This document shows, piece by piece, positions 42,701 through 50,877 of a stretch of DNA of 64,000 nucleotides (positions are counted from its first letter, which is position 1; every line of letters begins with the position of its first letter). The notes beneath the pieces are model-generated. The model did no database searches, was not told the DNA's origin, and saw only the letters and a program-made list of their open reading frames with translations. The translations under genes and the position numbers were made by a program. This DNA comes from RGIG1927 sp045546275 (lineage in GTDB: Bacteria > Bacillota > Clostridia > UMGS1883): positions 1 to 64,000 of the forward strand of contig JAZQCM010000019.1 of NCBI GenBank assembly GCA_045546275.1, read 5' to 3'.

Positions 42701-42993
42701 TACTTACGGTATGCTTCAATACCTGTAGCGTAATAAGCTTCCATGTTACCTGTAAGGTAAGCAGCCTTAGCCCAGAAGTAGTTAGGAATACCATATTCTA
42801 CCTGGTTGTGCTTAACAACTGTCTGATAATAGTCGTTAGCTGCTTCGAGTGCTTTAATTGTGTCTTCGTATGTAGGCATAATCGCACCCTTGTCTTCTGC
42901 AGCACCTGCTGTAATTGCAAAAGAACCAACAACGGACATAACCATTGAAAGTGCAAGTACAAGAGATACTACTGACTTGAATAATTTGTTCAT
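39730..42993 (-). CDS. Secreted GH105 unsaturated rhamnogalacturonyl hydrolase with binding domains
   Basis: A 1087-residue secreted enzyme predicted to remove unsaturated galacturonyl residues left by pectin or rhamnogalacturonan lyases. In order: signal peptide (1-32), GH105 (alpha/alpha)6 barrel (about 35-450; FWARGDGWVFAGLAKVL, NFGTGAFLLAAAEM), a copper-amine-oxidase-N-like domain (about 490-610; VGGRTFVPLRALAESLG), and three F5/8 type C (CBM32-like) domains (about 655-780, 800-940 and 955-1087). The second and third F5/8C share NLVDGN/AFDGN-type starts and NTVSGW(N/S)SVAE ends. GH88 is an alternative for the barrel. Start ATG 42993 has GGGAGGAG upstream. A single-gene unit; its codon choice is more GC-rich than its neighbours, suggesting high expression. 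Confidence 0.87.
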   Translation of the reverse strand: MNKLFKSVVSLVLALSMVMSVVGSFAITAGAAEDKGAIMPTYEDTIKALEAANDYYQTVVKHNQVEYGIPNYFWAKAAYLTGNMEAYYATGIEAYRKYATDWANSCGWTSAPSTNKNEWKWGYDQSFNSKHVLFGDFQICFQSYIDLYNIEKNESKGTVADQKKVARAIEVMSEEVSRSNDDFWWWADSLYMVMPVMTKLYQLTQDEKYLDGLYRFWRYAKELMYDGPGGIPTSAAGYTTSAKLANGAKYSDPNNYTYLFFRDAGYVYPLKPNPGHESEKNFWARGDGWVFAGLAKVLQDMPDDYEHYDEFLKTYLEMAPAIRDCMRTDENGYGFWTQSMLQGYPTSASNPNGYETSGTAFFTYAFAWGINAGILPKDEYLETAVRAWNYLQNVALQPDGMVGYVQYIGSNATKAMGPRDNQNFGTGAFLLAAAEMSRLVGHTQKGDNYPYLQKKMQTYLALRVNTPHYYKDGKIGHIDENDHSVEVYLKADNNGNSTSMMPARLVVESFGGTVAWDEAARTVTAKLGDRNVVFTVGSNIIKVNGVDTTAPANTEIVGGRTFVPLRALAESLGKKVYWNQGDAPANGLIVIGHKANPFYAESDAGLVEMLRTMLGKPETYPTRPKQPEKAFVLKVPTLSDTNRIQAEKIEASEEPEGDHGPYNASDGRTDENSRYVGNSQGCNITFTYKDPVDVGQVALVFWKTAQRTTNFKLEYTADGSSWKQVYNGATTMGKAKEVFDINTKVKAFKIYGYGNSEGSNWFSLIEFEVYKPGVKAGDAVATTITDSTTPSSNTATKATGTKVNVNASSVNFSQQPEANNPGRNAFDGNTSTVWASQNSANAVINLGKKIPVSEVGVQFMLYQDDRTIPFSVAVSENNTAWTTVFTGSSKAMSGDMIYVPVGKDAQYVKVQVEGNTVSGWSSVAEIAVYTGDAKAVTTTTTTTATAEGTVVNSATGTKVALTSSMLKASATPEAENHAGNLVDGNKQTVWASQNQNNVVIDLGSKKKLSCVGVAMKMYDDQRTIPYDIEVSADGSSYSKVWSGNSEPQTDTTKYVSFNAEARYVRITAYGNTVSGWNSVAEVEVYSK

Positions 42994-43037
42994 ATCTTTC
43001 TCCTCCCATGCCTTTAAGGCATAAATTTGATAACATT

Positions 43038-43066
43038 ATAATAACATCATTTTTGTAAAATATCAA
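43038..43066 (-). promoter_or_regulatory. Promoter of the GH105 gene
   Basis: Minus strand TTGATA (43061-43066), 17-nt spacer, TATTAT (43038-43043). The leader then contains the palindrome ATGCCTTTAAGGCAT (43008-43022) immediately before the RBS. Confidence 0.5.
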
Positions 43067-43139
43067 CAAAAATTTAGTAAAATCTTAATATTTTTTATCT
43101 GTTTTTCCTTAATCCTTGATTTCATGGGGTTTTAAATGA

Positions 43140-43616
43140 TTACCACTGCATTTTTGGTATTACACTCATATCGTTTTTTACAACTTTAAGCACAAAATGG
43201 GTTTTTGTAGCCTGAATGCCCGTCATGTTCATAATACTACGATGAATTTTTTCGAGACTGTCTGCCGAATCGGTGTAAATGTTAAGCATAAAGTCAAATT
43301 CGCCTGTTCTGTAGTAGCAGAACTGAATACTGCTGTTTTCCTTAATCATTGCCGCAAAATCATCGTAATACTTAGGATGCTCCAAGCTCACCTCCATAAG
43401 CGCCACAAGACCGTTACCCATTTTTGCCTGGTTCAAAGCAACTGTGTAGCCCTGGATTACCTCATTTTTTTCAAGCTTTTTAATTCGTTCTATAACCGCT
43501 GAAACGGATAAGCTTATGGTCTTACCTATTTCCGATGCGGTCATTCGTGCGTTTTTTCTTAAGCACTCCAATATGGCATAGTCAACACTGTCAATTACAA
43601 AGTTTTCCTTGTTCAT
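43140..43616 (-). CDS. Lrp/AsnC family transcriptional regulator
   Basis: A 158-residue regulator with an N-terminal helix-turn-helix (ARMTASEIGKTISLSVSAVIERIKK, shown in part: SEIGKTISLSVSAV) and a C-terminal RAM ligand domain (about 70-150) with the TGEFDFMLNIYT core. It probably responds to an amino acid. The ATG overlaps the tyrosine phosphatase stop by 4 nt, making it the last gene of gatC-gatA-gatB-phosphatase-lrp. Confidence 0.92.
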   Translation of the reverse strand: MNKENFVIDSVDYAILECLRKNARMTASEIGKTISLSVSAVIERIKKLEKNEVIQGYTVALNQAKMGNGLVALMEVSLEHPKYYDDFAAMIKENSSIQFCYYRTGEFDFMLNIYTDSADSLEKIHRSIMNMTGIQATKTHFVLKVVKNDMSVIPKMQW

Positions 43617-44068
43617 ATTTTTCCCTCCCTTTCAAGATAAGCTAAAAACCCTTTGCAGCCTTCAATAACATCCTCATATGTTTCGTTGAAATTCCCTGTG
43701 TACCAGGGGTCTGCAATATCACGAGGACTTGCGGTATAGTCAAGAAATTTTTTTATGTTTCCGCCGCCTAAAATATTTTCCATGTTCCTTATATTATATT
43801 TGTCCATACCAATAAAATAGTCGTACTTTTCCCTATCCGCCCTTGTAAGCTGCACCGCACGCTTTTTGGAATAGTCAATGTCAAATGCATCCAATACCCT
43901 TGCTGTGCCGTAATGCACTCCGTTTCCTATTTCTTCACGGCTTGTTGCGGAGGACGCTATGTAAAACTTATCTCCCAAGCCTCTTTTTTCAACCATGTCA
44001 CGGAACAAAAACTCAGCCATTGTGCTTCTGCAAATGTTGCCATGGCACACAAACATAACCTTTATCAT
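43613..44068 (-). CDS. Low-molecular-weight protein-tyrosine phosphatase
   Basis: A 151-residue phosphatase with the P-loop FVCHGNICRSTMAEF (nucleophile Cys8, Arg14) and the general-acid Asp in ADPWYTGNF near residue 120. It may act on phosphotyrosine proteins or phosphoarginine (YwlE type, which has Thr after the first Gly; here Asn, so tyrosine-specific is more likely). ATG 44068 has GGAGG 9 nt upstream and overlaps the gatB stop by 4 nt; longer frames upstream lie inside gatB. It sits between gatB and lrp. Confidence 0.9.
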   Translation of the reverse strand: MIKVMFVCHGNICRSTMAEFLFRDMVEKRGLGDKFYIASSATSREEIGNGVHYGTARVLDAFDIDYSKKRAVQLTRADREKYDYFIGMDKYNIRNMENILGGGNIKKFLDYTASPRDIADPWYTGNFNETYEDVIEGCKGFLAYLEREGKI

Positions 44069-45447
44069 AGCTTTTCCTCCAATATTTTCTTTAATAATTC
44101 GGGGTTGGCTTTGCCGCCGCTTTTTTTCATGCACTGACCAACAAGATGGCCAATTGCATTCTTTTTGCCTCTTTTGTAATCCGAAACGCTTTTTTCGTTA
44201 CATGAAATAACCTCGTTTACAATCTCTGTTAAGATGTTCTCATCGTTAATTTGTGTAAAGTTTTCTTCCTTTACAGTTTCTCCTTTCAGCATAATTTCAA
44301 GGATTTCGCGTACAGCGGTGCTTGAAATTTCTCCGTTCTCAAGCTTTTTTAAAAGCTTTGCAACATCCTTGCCTGAAAGCTTGATTTCTTCTTCCCCATT
44401 TTCATTCAAAAAGGCTGACACATCACCCAAAAGACGGTTTGCAACGTTTTTCGGATTTGCGCCGAAGGCTATAGCATCTTCGAAAATTGTTATAAAGCTT
44501 TTTTTCTTCACAATGTTTTTTGCATCGATTTGAGAAAGGTTATATTCCTTTACATAGTTTTCAACCTTTTCTTTTGGCAAAAGAGGCATACTATTTTTCA
44601 CCGAATTGATAAATTCTTCTTCCAATTTTATAAAGGGTATATCAGGCTCGGGAAAATAGCGGTAGTCCTCATCGTTTTCCTTTGTTCTTAAAACAATGCT
44701 TTCATTTTTAACATCATCCCAACGCCTTGTTTCTTTAGTTACTTTTCCACCCTTTGAAAGAATGCCAAGCTGCCTTTCTCTTTCCGATTCAATACAGTTT
44801 TCAACAAAGGAAAAGGAGTTTACATTTTTAATTTCGCACCGCTCATTATATTCTTTTTGCCCTTCTTTTCTCACCGACACGTTCACATCACAGCGTAACG
44901 ACCCCTCTTGCATTTTGCAGTCGGATATGTCTAAATGCTTTAAAATGTCACGTATTTCTTCCAAAAACTGCTTTGCCTCTGCCGCACTTCTCAAATCAGG
45001 CTCAGTTACAATTTCAATCAAAGGCACCCCTGCTCTATTGTAATCAATCAGGGTTTTGTCACCTTCATGAATCAGCTTTCCTGCATCCTCTTCAATATGG
45101 ATACGATTAATCCTTATTCTCCTGCCGTTAAGAATGTGGTATCCATCCTTACAAACAGGTAAGTCACCTTGCGAAATCTGGTATCCTTTGGGCAAATCAG
45201 GGTAAAAATAGTTTTTCCTTGCATTTTTAATTACAGGGTTAATAGAGCAATTAAGTGCCAACCCCATTTTAACGGCTTTTTTTACCATTTCACCGTTAAG
45301 ACAAGAAAGTGTGCCGGGAAAGCCCATGCACACAGGGCAGCACCTTGTGTTTTCCTTTCCGCCAAAACCCACCTTGCAGGCACAAAATGCCTTTGTTTTA
45401 GTGTTAAGCTCGGCATGTATCTCCAAGCCAATATCAGTTTCAAACAC
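44065..45447 (-). CDS. gatB: Asp-tRNA(Asn)/Glu-tRNA(Gln) amidotransferase subunit B
   Basis: Kinase/tRNA-binding subunit of GatCAB, which makes Gln-tRNA and Asn-tRNA by amidation. About 460 residues with the GatB core (VGFGGKENTRCCPVCMGFPG, zinc cysteines included; DYNRAGVPLIEIVTEPD; LRCDVNVSVR) and the C-terminal YqeY-like tail ending with the family GHLVGQCMKKSGGKANPE. I set the start at GTG 45447, after GGGGTGA, which gives the usual FETDIGLEIHAEL opening; the frame is open to a TTG at 45468. The start overlaps gatA by 8 nt. Confidence 0.93.
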   Translation of the reverse strand: MFETDIGLEIHAELNTKTKAFCACKVGFGGKENTRCCPVCMGFPGTLSCLNGEMVKKAVKMGLALNCSINPVIKNARKNYFYPDLPKGYQISQGDLPVCKDGYHILNGRRIRINRIHIEEDAGKLIHEGDKTLIDYNRAGVPLIEIVTEPDLRSAAEAKQFLEEIRDILKHLDISDCKMQEGSLRCDVNVSVRKEGQKEYNERCEIKNVNSFSFVENCIESERERQLGILSKGGKVTKETRRWDDVKNESIVLRTKENDEDYRYFPEPDIPFIKLEEEFINSVKNSMPLLPKEKVENYVKEYNLSQIDAKNIVKKKSFITIFEDAIAFGANPKNVANRLLGDVSAFLNENGEEEIKLSGKDVAKLLKKLENGEISSTAVREILEIMLKGETVKEENFTQINDENILTEIVNEVISCNEKSVSDYKRGKKNAIGHLVGQCMKKSGGKANPELLKKILEEKL

Positions 45448-46861
45448 TTGTTTCACCCCGCTTTTCAAAGGCGTAAGAGGTTTTTAAAACAGTTTCCTCG
45501 TCAAAGCATTTACCTATTATCTGAATACCAACAGGCAAATCGTTTTTGTCAAAACCGCAGGGAACACTAATTGCAGGAAGCGATGCAAGACTTATTGCCA
45601 CAGTGCATTTATCCATTTTATATTCTTCGCCTACCTCCCATTCTTCACCTCGTTGAGGCACTCTTACAGGACTTGTAGGTGCAATTAACACATCATAAGC
45701 TTCAAAAAGCTCGTTAAACTCTTTTTTAAGCATTTTAACTGCTTCCACTGCTTTTAAATAGTACATGCTGTATCGGTCCCCCGAAAGCACATAGGTGCCA
45801 AGCATAATGCGCCTTTTAACCCCTTCGCCCAAAAATTCCGCACGACTGTTTTTGTAAAGCTCGTCAAGGCTTTCAGCCTCTGCTCTTTGACCAAATTTCA
45901 CACCGTCGTAACGGGAAAGGTTACTCGATGCCTCGGCAGAAGAAATAATGTAATATGCACCCAGTGCATATTTAAGAGCTTTTACAGAGCACTCACAAAC
46001 TTCCGCACCCATTCTCTTAAATGCATCAATGGCATTTTCGGTTTCCTTTTTTATATCTTCCTCAACACCTTCAAAAAGCTCTGTTATAACGCCTATTTTA
46101 AGCCCTTTAATATCTCTTGTAAGGCATTTTGTGTAATCGGGCACAGCTTTTCTGCTTGAGGTCATATCCTTTTCATCATAGCCTGCAATTGCGTTTAGCA
46201 TAATGGCGCAGTCCTCGGTAGATTTGCACATAGGACCGATTACGTCAAGGCTTGACGCAAATGCAATAAGACCGTAGCGTGAAACACGGGAGTAGGTAGG
46301 CTTTAACCCATACAAGCCGCAAAAGGATGCAGGCTGACGAATACTTCCACCTGTGTCGCTTCCTAAGGACGCAATTGCAAGTCCTGCTTTCACCGCAGCT
46401 GCACTACCGCCCGAAGAACCACCGGGCACATACGCCAGATTAACAGGGTTTGCAATCAGCTTGTATCCGCTTTTTTCGCCCTTTGAACCCATGCCGAATT
46501 CGTCCATGTTTGTTTTGCCAACAATAATTGCATCCATTTCTTTCAGCTTTTCAACAACCGTTGCATCGTAGGAAGGAATAAAGCCCTTAAGCATTTTACT
46601 GCCAGCAGTTGTCATTACACCTTTTGTGCAGATATTGTCCTTAATTCCTATGGGAATACCCGAAAGCGGAGTTTTCCTGCCTTCTATGTCAAGCTGTTTT
46701 GCTTTTTTCAGCGCCGCATCACGACAAAGGGTAATGTAAGCACCTGTTGCACAGCCTAATGCTGCAATATTTTCAAAAATGCTTTTTGTAAACTCCTCAC
46801 AGGAAAATATTTTTCTGTCCAGCATGTTCTGAACATTTTTTATAGTCATGAAATCTGTCAT
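45440..46861 (-). CDS. gatA: Asp-tRNA(Asn)/Glu-tRNA(Gln) amidotransferase subunit A
   Basis: Glutaminase subunit of GatCAB, an amidase-signature enzyme of 473 residues. The Lys-Ser-Ser triad is visible: Lys in GIPIGIKDN near residue 74, and the Gly/Ser-rich loop PGGSSGGSAAAVKAG with SDTGGSIRQPA. Ammonia from glutamine passes to GatB. ATG 46861 is 3 nt after the gatC stop; GTGGGG just upstream in gatC serves as the RBS. Second gene of the operon. Confidence 0.95.
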   Translation of the reverse strand: MTDFMTIKNVQNMLDRKIFSCEEFTKSIFENIAALGCATGAYITLCRDAALKKAKQLDIEGRKTPLSGIPIGIKDNICTKGVMTTAGSKMLKGFIPSYDATVVEKLKEMDAIIVGKTNMDEFGMGSKGEKSGYKLIANPVNLAYVPGGSSGGSAAAVKAGLAIASLGSDTGGSIRQPASFCGLYGLKPTYSRVSRYGLIAFASSLDVIGPMCKSTEDCAIMLNAIAGYDEKDMTSSRKAVPDYTKCLTRDIKGLKIGVITELFEGVEEDIKKETENAIDAFKRMGAEVCECSVKALKYALGAYYIISSAEASSNLSRYDGVKFGQRAEAESLDELYKNSRAEFLGEGVKRRIMLGTYVLSGDRYSMYYLKAVEAVKMLKKEFNELFEAYDVLIAPTSPVRVPQRGEEWEVGEEYKMDKCTVAISLASLPAISVPCGFDKNDLPVGIQIIGKCFDEETVLKTSYAFEKRGETSV

Positions 46862-46864
46862 GTT

Positions 46865-47107
46865 TTACCCCACAATTCTCGGAACAGAAAACAAAGCTCC
46901 GTTTGTATTGATTTCGTTTATGCTTTCATCATTTCGCAGTTCGCCAAATTCGTACTCTCTGTCATTGGTAATTTCTATTTCCTCAATAGGTTCAAAAAGC
47001 ATTGCAATATTATTAAAATCTTCCTGCAATCGCTCTTTGTCACCTTCTCGTAAATCTATTTTTGCCAGATTTGCAATATACTCTATGTCTTTATCAGATA
47101 TTTTCAT
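46865..47107 (-). CDS. gatC: Asp-tRNA(Asn)/Glu-tRNA(Gln) amidotransferase subunit C
   Basis: An 80-residue small subunit that stabilises GatA. The sequence follows the family: YIANLAKIDLREGDKERLQEDF, LFEPIEEIEI, and a C-terminal FSVPRIVG. ATG 47107 has AGAGGA upstream. First gene of gatC-gatA-gatB, with a near-perfect sigma-A promoter at 47141-47169. Confidence 0.93.
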   Translation of the reverse strand: MKISDKDIEYIANLAKIDLREGDKERLQEDFNNIAMLFEPIEEIEITNDREYEFGELRNDESINEINTNGALFSVPRIVG

Positions 47108-47140
47108 GAATTTTTATCCTCTCACAACAAATTTTTCTTT

Positions 47141-47169
47141 ATTATATCATTTTTGCAAAAAATTTTCAA
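47141..47169 (-). promoter_or_regulatory. Sigma-A promoter of the gatCAB operon
   Basis: Minus strand TTGAAA (47164-47169), 17-nt spacer, TATAAT (47141-47146), just after the alr terminator. Confidence 0.8.
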
Positions 47170-47172
47170 CAC

Positions 47173-47203
47173 AAAAAGAGGAAGCGGTAAGCTTCCTCTT
47201 TTT
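47173..47203 (-). terminator. Terminator of alr
   Basis: AAAAAGAGGAAGC (47173-47185), loop GGTAA, GCTTCCTCTTTTT (47191-47203). It touches the alr stop codon. Confidence 0.88.
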
Positions 47204-48285
47204 TATTCATTAATATAAATTCTCGGCACTCTGTCGCTTATTTTGCACACAATTTCATAATTAATTGTGCCTTCAATATCGGCAATTTCATTTGCCGGGA
47301 TAAATTCGTCAATAAGGCTCACACTATCGCCTGTTCTCACATTGGGGACATTTGTTACATCCACCATAAACTGGTCCATACAAACCCTGCCCACAATAGG
47401 TGCAAAGCATCCGTTTATCATAACCCTGCCTTTGTTTGACATTGCTCTGGGGTAACCGTCCGCATAGCCAACGGGAATTGTCGCAATAATTTTTTCGCTG
47501 TCTGTCACATAGGTTCTGCCGTAGCTTATGGGAGTACCCTTGGGCACATTTTTAACATGCACAACATGGCTCTTAAGCTTTAACGCTGGGATTAATTTCA
47601 TGTCACCAACGTCGTAGGAAGGCTTTAACCCGTAGGATATAATACCGCTTCGCACCATGTCCATTGAATACTGTGGCAAGTCAATTATTGCAGCACTGTT
47701 TGATGCATGCTTTAAAGGAATGTGAACGCCTTCACTTTCAAGCTTATTGCAAAACTCATTAAAAATTCTTGCCTGTTCATTTGAAAAGCTTTTATCCTTT
47801 TCATCAGCTGTTGCAAAGTGGGTAAAAATGCCTTCAATTTTAATGCCCTCAAGGTTGTAAATAGCCTTTATTGTTTCTAAGCTTTCTTCATTAGGCACAA
47901 AGCCAATTCGTCCCATACCTGTGTCAATGGCAATATGCGCTTTGCCTCCTGCTGCAGCAAGAAGCACTGCACTTTCATAGTCAAACACTGTTTGCTCAAT
48001 ATCATATTTTACAAGCTCAGGAAAATACTCAGGTGAAACATAGCCCAAAATAAGAATAGGATTTTTAATATTATCCTCTCTTAAGCTTATTGCCTCTTCG
48101 ATTGTGGCAACAGCAAAATAGTCGGCAATGTCTTTAGTTGCCTGTGCAACCCTGCCTGCACCGTGACCGTAGGCATTGGCTTTTATAACAACCAAAAGCT
48201 TTTTTCCGATTTTTTCTTTTATTAAGTTAAGATTGTGCCTTATTGCGCCTAAGTCAACCTCGGCATACACTCTTTGATATTTCAT
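47203..48285 (-). CDS. alr: Alanine racemase
   Basis: PLP enzyme that interconverts L- and D-alanine for peptidoglycan. About 360 residues; the PLP lysine is in VVIKANAYGHG near residue 38, and the second catalytic base is the Tyr of PISYGRTYVT near residue 255. The CMDQFMVDVT motif lies in the C-terminal beta domain. ATG 48285 follows AAGG 8 nt upstream; a TTG at 48303 opens the frame earlier without an RBS. It is a single-gene unit with its own promoter and terminator. Confidence 0.96.
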   Translation of the reverse strand: MKYQRVYAEVDLGAIRHNLNLIKEKIGKKLLVVIKANAYGHGAGRVAQATKDIADYFAVATIEEAISLREDNIKNPILILGYVSPEYFPELVKYDIEQTVFDYESAVLLAAAGGKAHIAIDTGMGRIGFVPNEESLETIKAIYNLEGIKIEGIFTHFATADEKDKSFSNEQARIFNEFCNKLESEGVHIPLKHASNSAAIIDLPQYSMDMVRSGIISYGLKPSYDVGDMKLIPALKLKSHVVHVKNVPKGTPISYGRTYVTDSEKIIATIPVGYADGYPRAMSNKGRVMINGCFAPIVGRVCMDQFMVDVTNVPNVRTGDSVSLIDEFIPANEIADIEGTINYEIVCKISDRVPRIYINE

Positions 48286-48320
48286 AAAAAATACCTTCTT
48301 CAAAAATAGTTACTCTGTTT

Positions 48321-48349
48321 ATTATAATACCAACTTATGTATTTTTCAA
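48321..48349 (-). promoter_or_regulatory. Sigma-A promoter of alr
   Basis: Minus strand TTGAAA (48344-48349), 17-nt spacer, TATAAT (48321-48326). Confidence 0.78.
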
Positions 48350-48378
48350 GAGCTTATGCGTAAAAAGTGCCTTGGATC

Positions 48379-50817
48379 TCAATACATGTATTTAAAAGGA
48401 TCGCCTATTATATTGTGAAAATCATATACAGTTATTCCGCTTCCGTATTTCATTTTTTTGCGAAGAGCATCCACCTTACTTCTTGTAACACTATCCAGGC
48501 TGAAATACAGAGAATTACTGCTAAACATCATCAAAGCATCTTTCAAATTCATAACCCCGCCATCATTAGAAGGTCGTAAGGTCTTATTCAAATAATCATT
48601 TACCACTTGTTTTTCCGCCTTAAACTTCAATGCAGCTTCAACGGCAAGCTTTGCGTTAACCAAGGGGAATTCTCCGGCAGTCTCCTTTGAGTTGGGATTA
48701 TCTTTAACAGTTAGTTTTGTATTTTTACGGTCACATACAATTTTTGCAACCTCTGCTCCTGTAAGTGTATTGTCAACAGACCACACCAATGCCGCAACAG
48801 AAGAAACTACAGGTGCCGCAAATGAGGTTCCGCTATCGCTTCCGTACTTGTTATCCGCCGCTGTACTATATATATCCACACCGGGAGCACAGATATCAAC
48901 CCTGTTTCCTCCATTGGAAACGATTGATTGGATCAATTCACCGTTTGACAGCTTGCTTGCAGCTCCGACAATAATAATTCTGTCAACTATGTCATCAACT
49001 GTAACATTACTTAATCCGTTGTAACAATTTCCTTTGGTTATACAAGCATAATAGCCATTATTTTCAGCATCCACCCCCTCATTGCCAGAAGCTTGAACCA
49101 CAACGTAATCATAGTTTTTGTTAAGTAATGCTGCCATGGCTACGCTTACTTGCATGGCTATACCTTTTCGTGTTTCCTCACTTAAAATTTTTTGATGAGA
49201 GCCAATAGAAAAATTAACAACCTTAGCACCGGCTTTCACGGTTTCAAGAAGACCATAAATTGGGTTTGACAGACTGATATACTCCGCATTGGCGGTCGTT
49301 GCATTTTTAACCCAGTCTTTGTGCGCATCACCAAACACATTATAATTATCCTGGTCAGATATTTTTTTCCAATTGAAATAAATCAAATCACAATTCCAAA
49401 CAATACCGGTTACACCCTTATTGTTGTTTGCCTTTGCACCTATAATTCCTGCAACACGTGTACCATGGTTAACACTATCTTTATCTGCTTTTTTATTGGC
49501 TTTTTGATTCTCTTTGTTTGCAAAAGCATCATTTGTTATATCTTCGTGATTTGAATCAAATCCGCTATCAACAATTCCGATTTTGATTTTTTTAAATTTA
49601 TCATTATAATCCCATGCGCTTGGTGCCTCAATCGCCTCAAGCCACCAGTTTGCTCCATCAGGTTCCGATTCGTTCCATATACAAGGGAATGTCCAAGGAT
49701 CGTTAGGAACAGCACAGTTTTTCGTTGGAATCACCATATCATATGATGCCGCTGTTACAATATCATTCTTTTTAAGGTCGCTGCAAAGTTTTTCCAACTC
49801 CGGCAAACTCCTTTTGTCCACTTTTATCTGATATTGGTCAATTGTTTCAAACTTGCCTGCTACAGTTCCGTTAACAGATTCAACAACCTGTTGCCTTTCC
49901 TCTTCGGTGGAGTTTTCGTCAAAATATACCAGTACAATATTGTCAACGAACAAAACATCTGCCTGTGCATCATGCTTTACATCTTCAAGAGAAAATTCAT
50001 ATAATGTGTTTATTTTATTTTCTTTTTCCTTTTCATCTTCCTTATCAATAGCCTTTTGCAAATACTCTACCGAACTGAAGCCGTAGATGCTTTGCACAAC
50101 GCGTTTACCCTGTGTGATTTTAACATTGCTGTCATTTTTATCTTCAACCGTTACAGTTTTAATATTCAACGCATTATATAAAACATCCGCTACACTAAAC
50201 CTTAAACCAGGCTCATTATCTTCAACAATTCCGCACAAGCCGATTTGATATGCTACTTTAAGATAGGCATCAGGATATTGAAGGTTTCCGTTTTCATATA
50301 CCACATTATGTTTCTTTGCAACAGCTGCATTGTTGTAGCCTAAAGCACACACAATCATTTTAACAGCCTGCTCCTGAAGCAATGGCTCATCGGGTGCAAA
50401 ACTGCCATCGCCCACACCATTTATAATGCCCAAAGCTGATGCAACAAAAATATATCCACTTGCCCAATGCTCCTTGGGGACATCATTAAATACAACCTTG
50501 CCTGTGTATTTAACTGCATCGTTATCATATCCTAACATTCTGCAAATAAGTGTTGCAGCCTCTGCACGGGTTATGGCAGAGTTTCCGTTAAATTCGCCAT
50601 TTTCGTTACCACGGAAAAGTCCGATATACCCTAAAGCTCTTACAACATCATTACCCAAAACATTGTTGATATCCTTAAATTTTCTTATTTTGTAATCTTG
50701 TTCATCGGCTTTGACTGCTACAAGCTCCACATTTTCACTCTCTGCAAAAACAGCTAACGACGGAATAACACTTATGAGCATACAAATTGATAAAATTAAA
50801 CAAACTATCCTTTTCAT
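48379..50817 (-). CDS. SLH-anchored subtilisin-family (S8) serine protease
   Basis: An 812-residue surface protease. Signal peptide (1-26), SLH repeats (50-225) closely like those of the 1408-residue protein at 16443 (FNDVP-HWASGYIFVAS shared, and the SIYGF-SVE-L tail), a pro-domain (about 280-365), then the S8 catalytic domain with Asp417 (IGIVDSGFD), His451 (VNHGTRVAG), oxyanion Asn579 (QASGNEG) and Ser665 (SGTSFAAP). All catalytic residues are intact. The C-terminal ~80 residues (KDALMMFSSNS...) are a small helical domain, possibly dockerin-like. ATG 50817 has AAAGGAAG upstream. A surface-displayed protease in the same window as a surface serpin is notable. Confidence 0.92.
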   Translation of the reverse strand: MKRIVCLILSICMLISVIPSLAVFAESENVELVAVKADEQDYKIRKFKDINNVLGNDVVRALGYIGLFRGNENGEFNGNSAITRAEAATLICRMLGYDNDAVKYTGKVVFNDVPKEHWASGYIFVASALGIINGVGDGSFAPDEPLLQEQAVKMIVCALGYNNAAVAKKHNVVYENGNLQYPDAYLKVAYQIGLCGIVEDNEPGLRFSVADVLYNALNIKTVTVEDKNDSNVKITQGKRVVQSIYGFSSVEYLQKAIDKEDEKEKENKINTLYEFSLEDVKHDAQADVLFVDNIVLVYFDENSTEEERQQVVESVNGTVAGKFETIDQYQIKVDKRSLPELEKLCSDLKKNDIVTAASYDMVIPTKNCAVPNDPWTFPCIWNESEPDGANWWLEAIEAPSAWDYNDKFKKIKIGIVDSGFDSNHEDITNDAFANKENQKANKKADKDSVNHGTRVAGIIGAKANNNKGVTGIVWNCDLIYFNWKKISDQDNYNVFGDAHKDWVKNATTANAEYISLSNPIYGLLETVKAGAKVVNFSIGSHQKILSEETRKGIAMQVSVAMAALLNKNYDYVVVQASGNEGVDAENNGYYACITKGNCYNGLSNVTVDDIVDRIIIVGAASKLSNGELIQSIVSNGGNRVDICAPGVDIYSTAADNKYGSDSGTSFAAPVVSSVAALVWSVDNTLTGAEVAKIVCDRKNTKLTVKDNPNSKETAGEFPLVNAKLAVEAALKFKAEKQVVNDYLNKTLRPSNDGGVMNLKDALMMFSSNSLYFSLDSVTRSKVDALRKKMKYGSGITVYDFHNIIGDPFKYMY

Positions 50818-50848
50818 TTTTTCTTCCTTTCACATACGCACTGTTTTT

Positions 50849-50877
50849 AGGGTAACACATTTTTCCATTTTTTTCAA
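50849..50877 (-). promoter_or_regulatory. Candidate promoter of the SLH-subtilisin gene
   Basis: Minus strand TTGAAA (50872-50877), 17-nt spacer, TACCCT (50849-50854), about 31 nt before the start codon. The -10 is weak, which would allow regulation. Confidence 0.45.
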
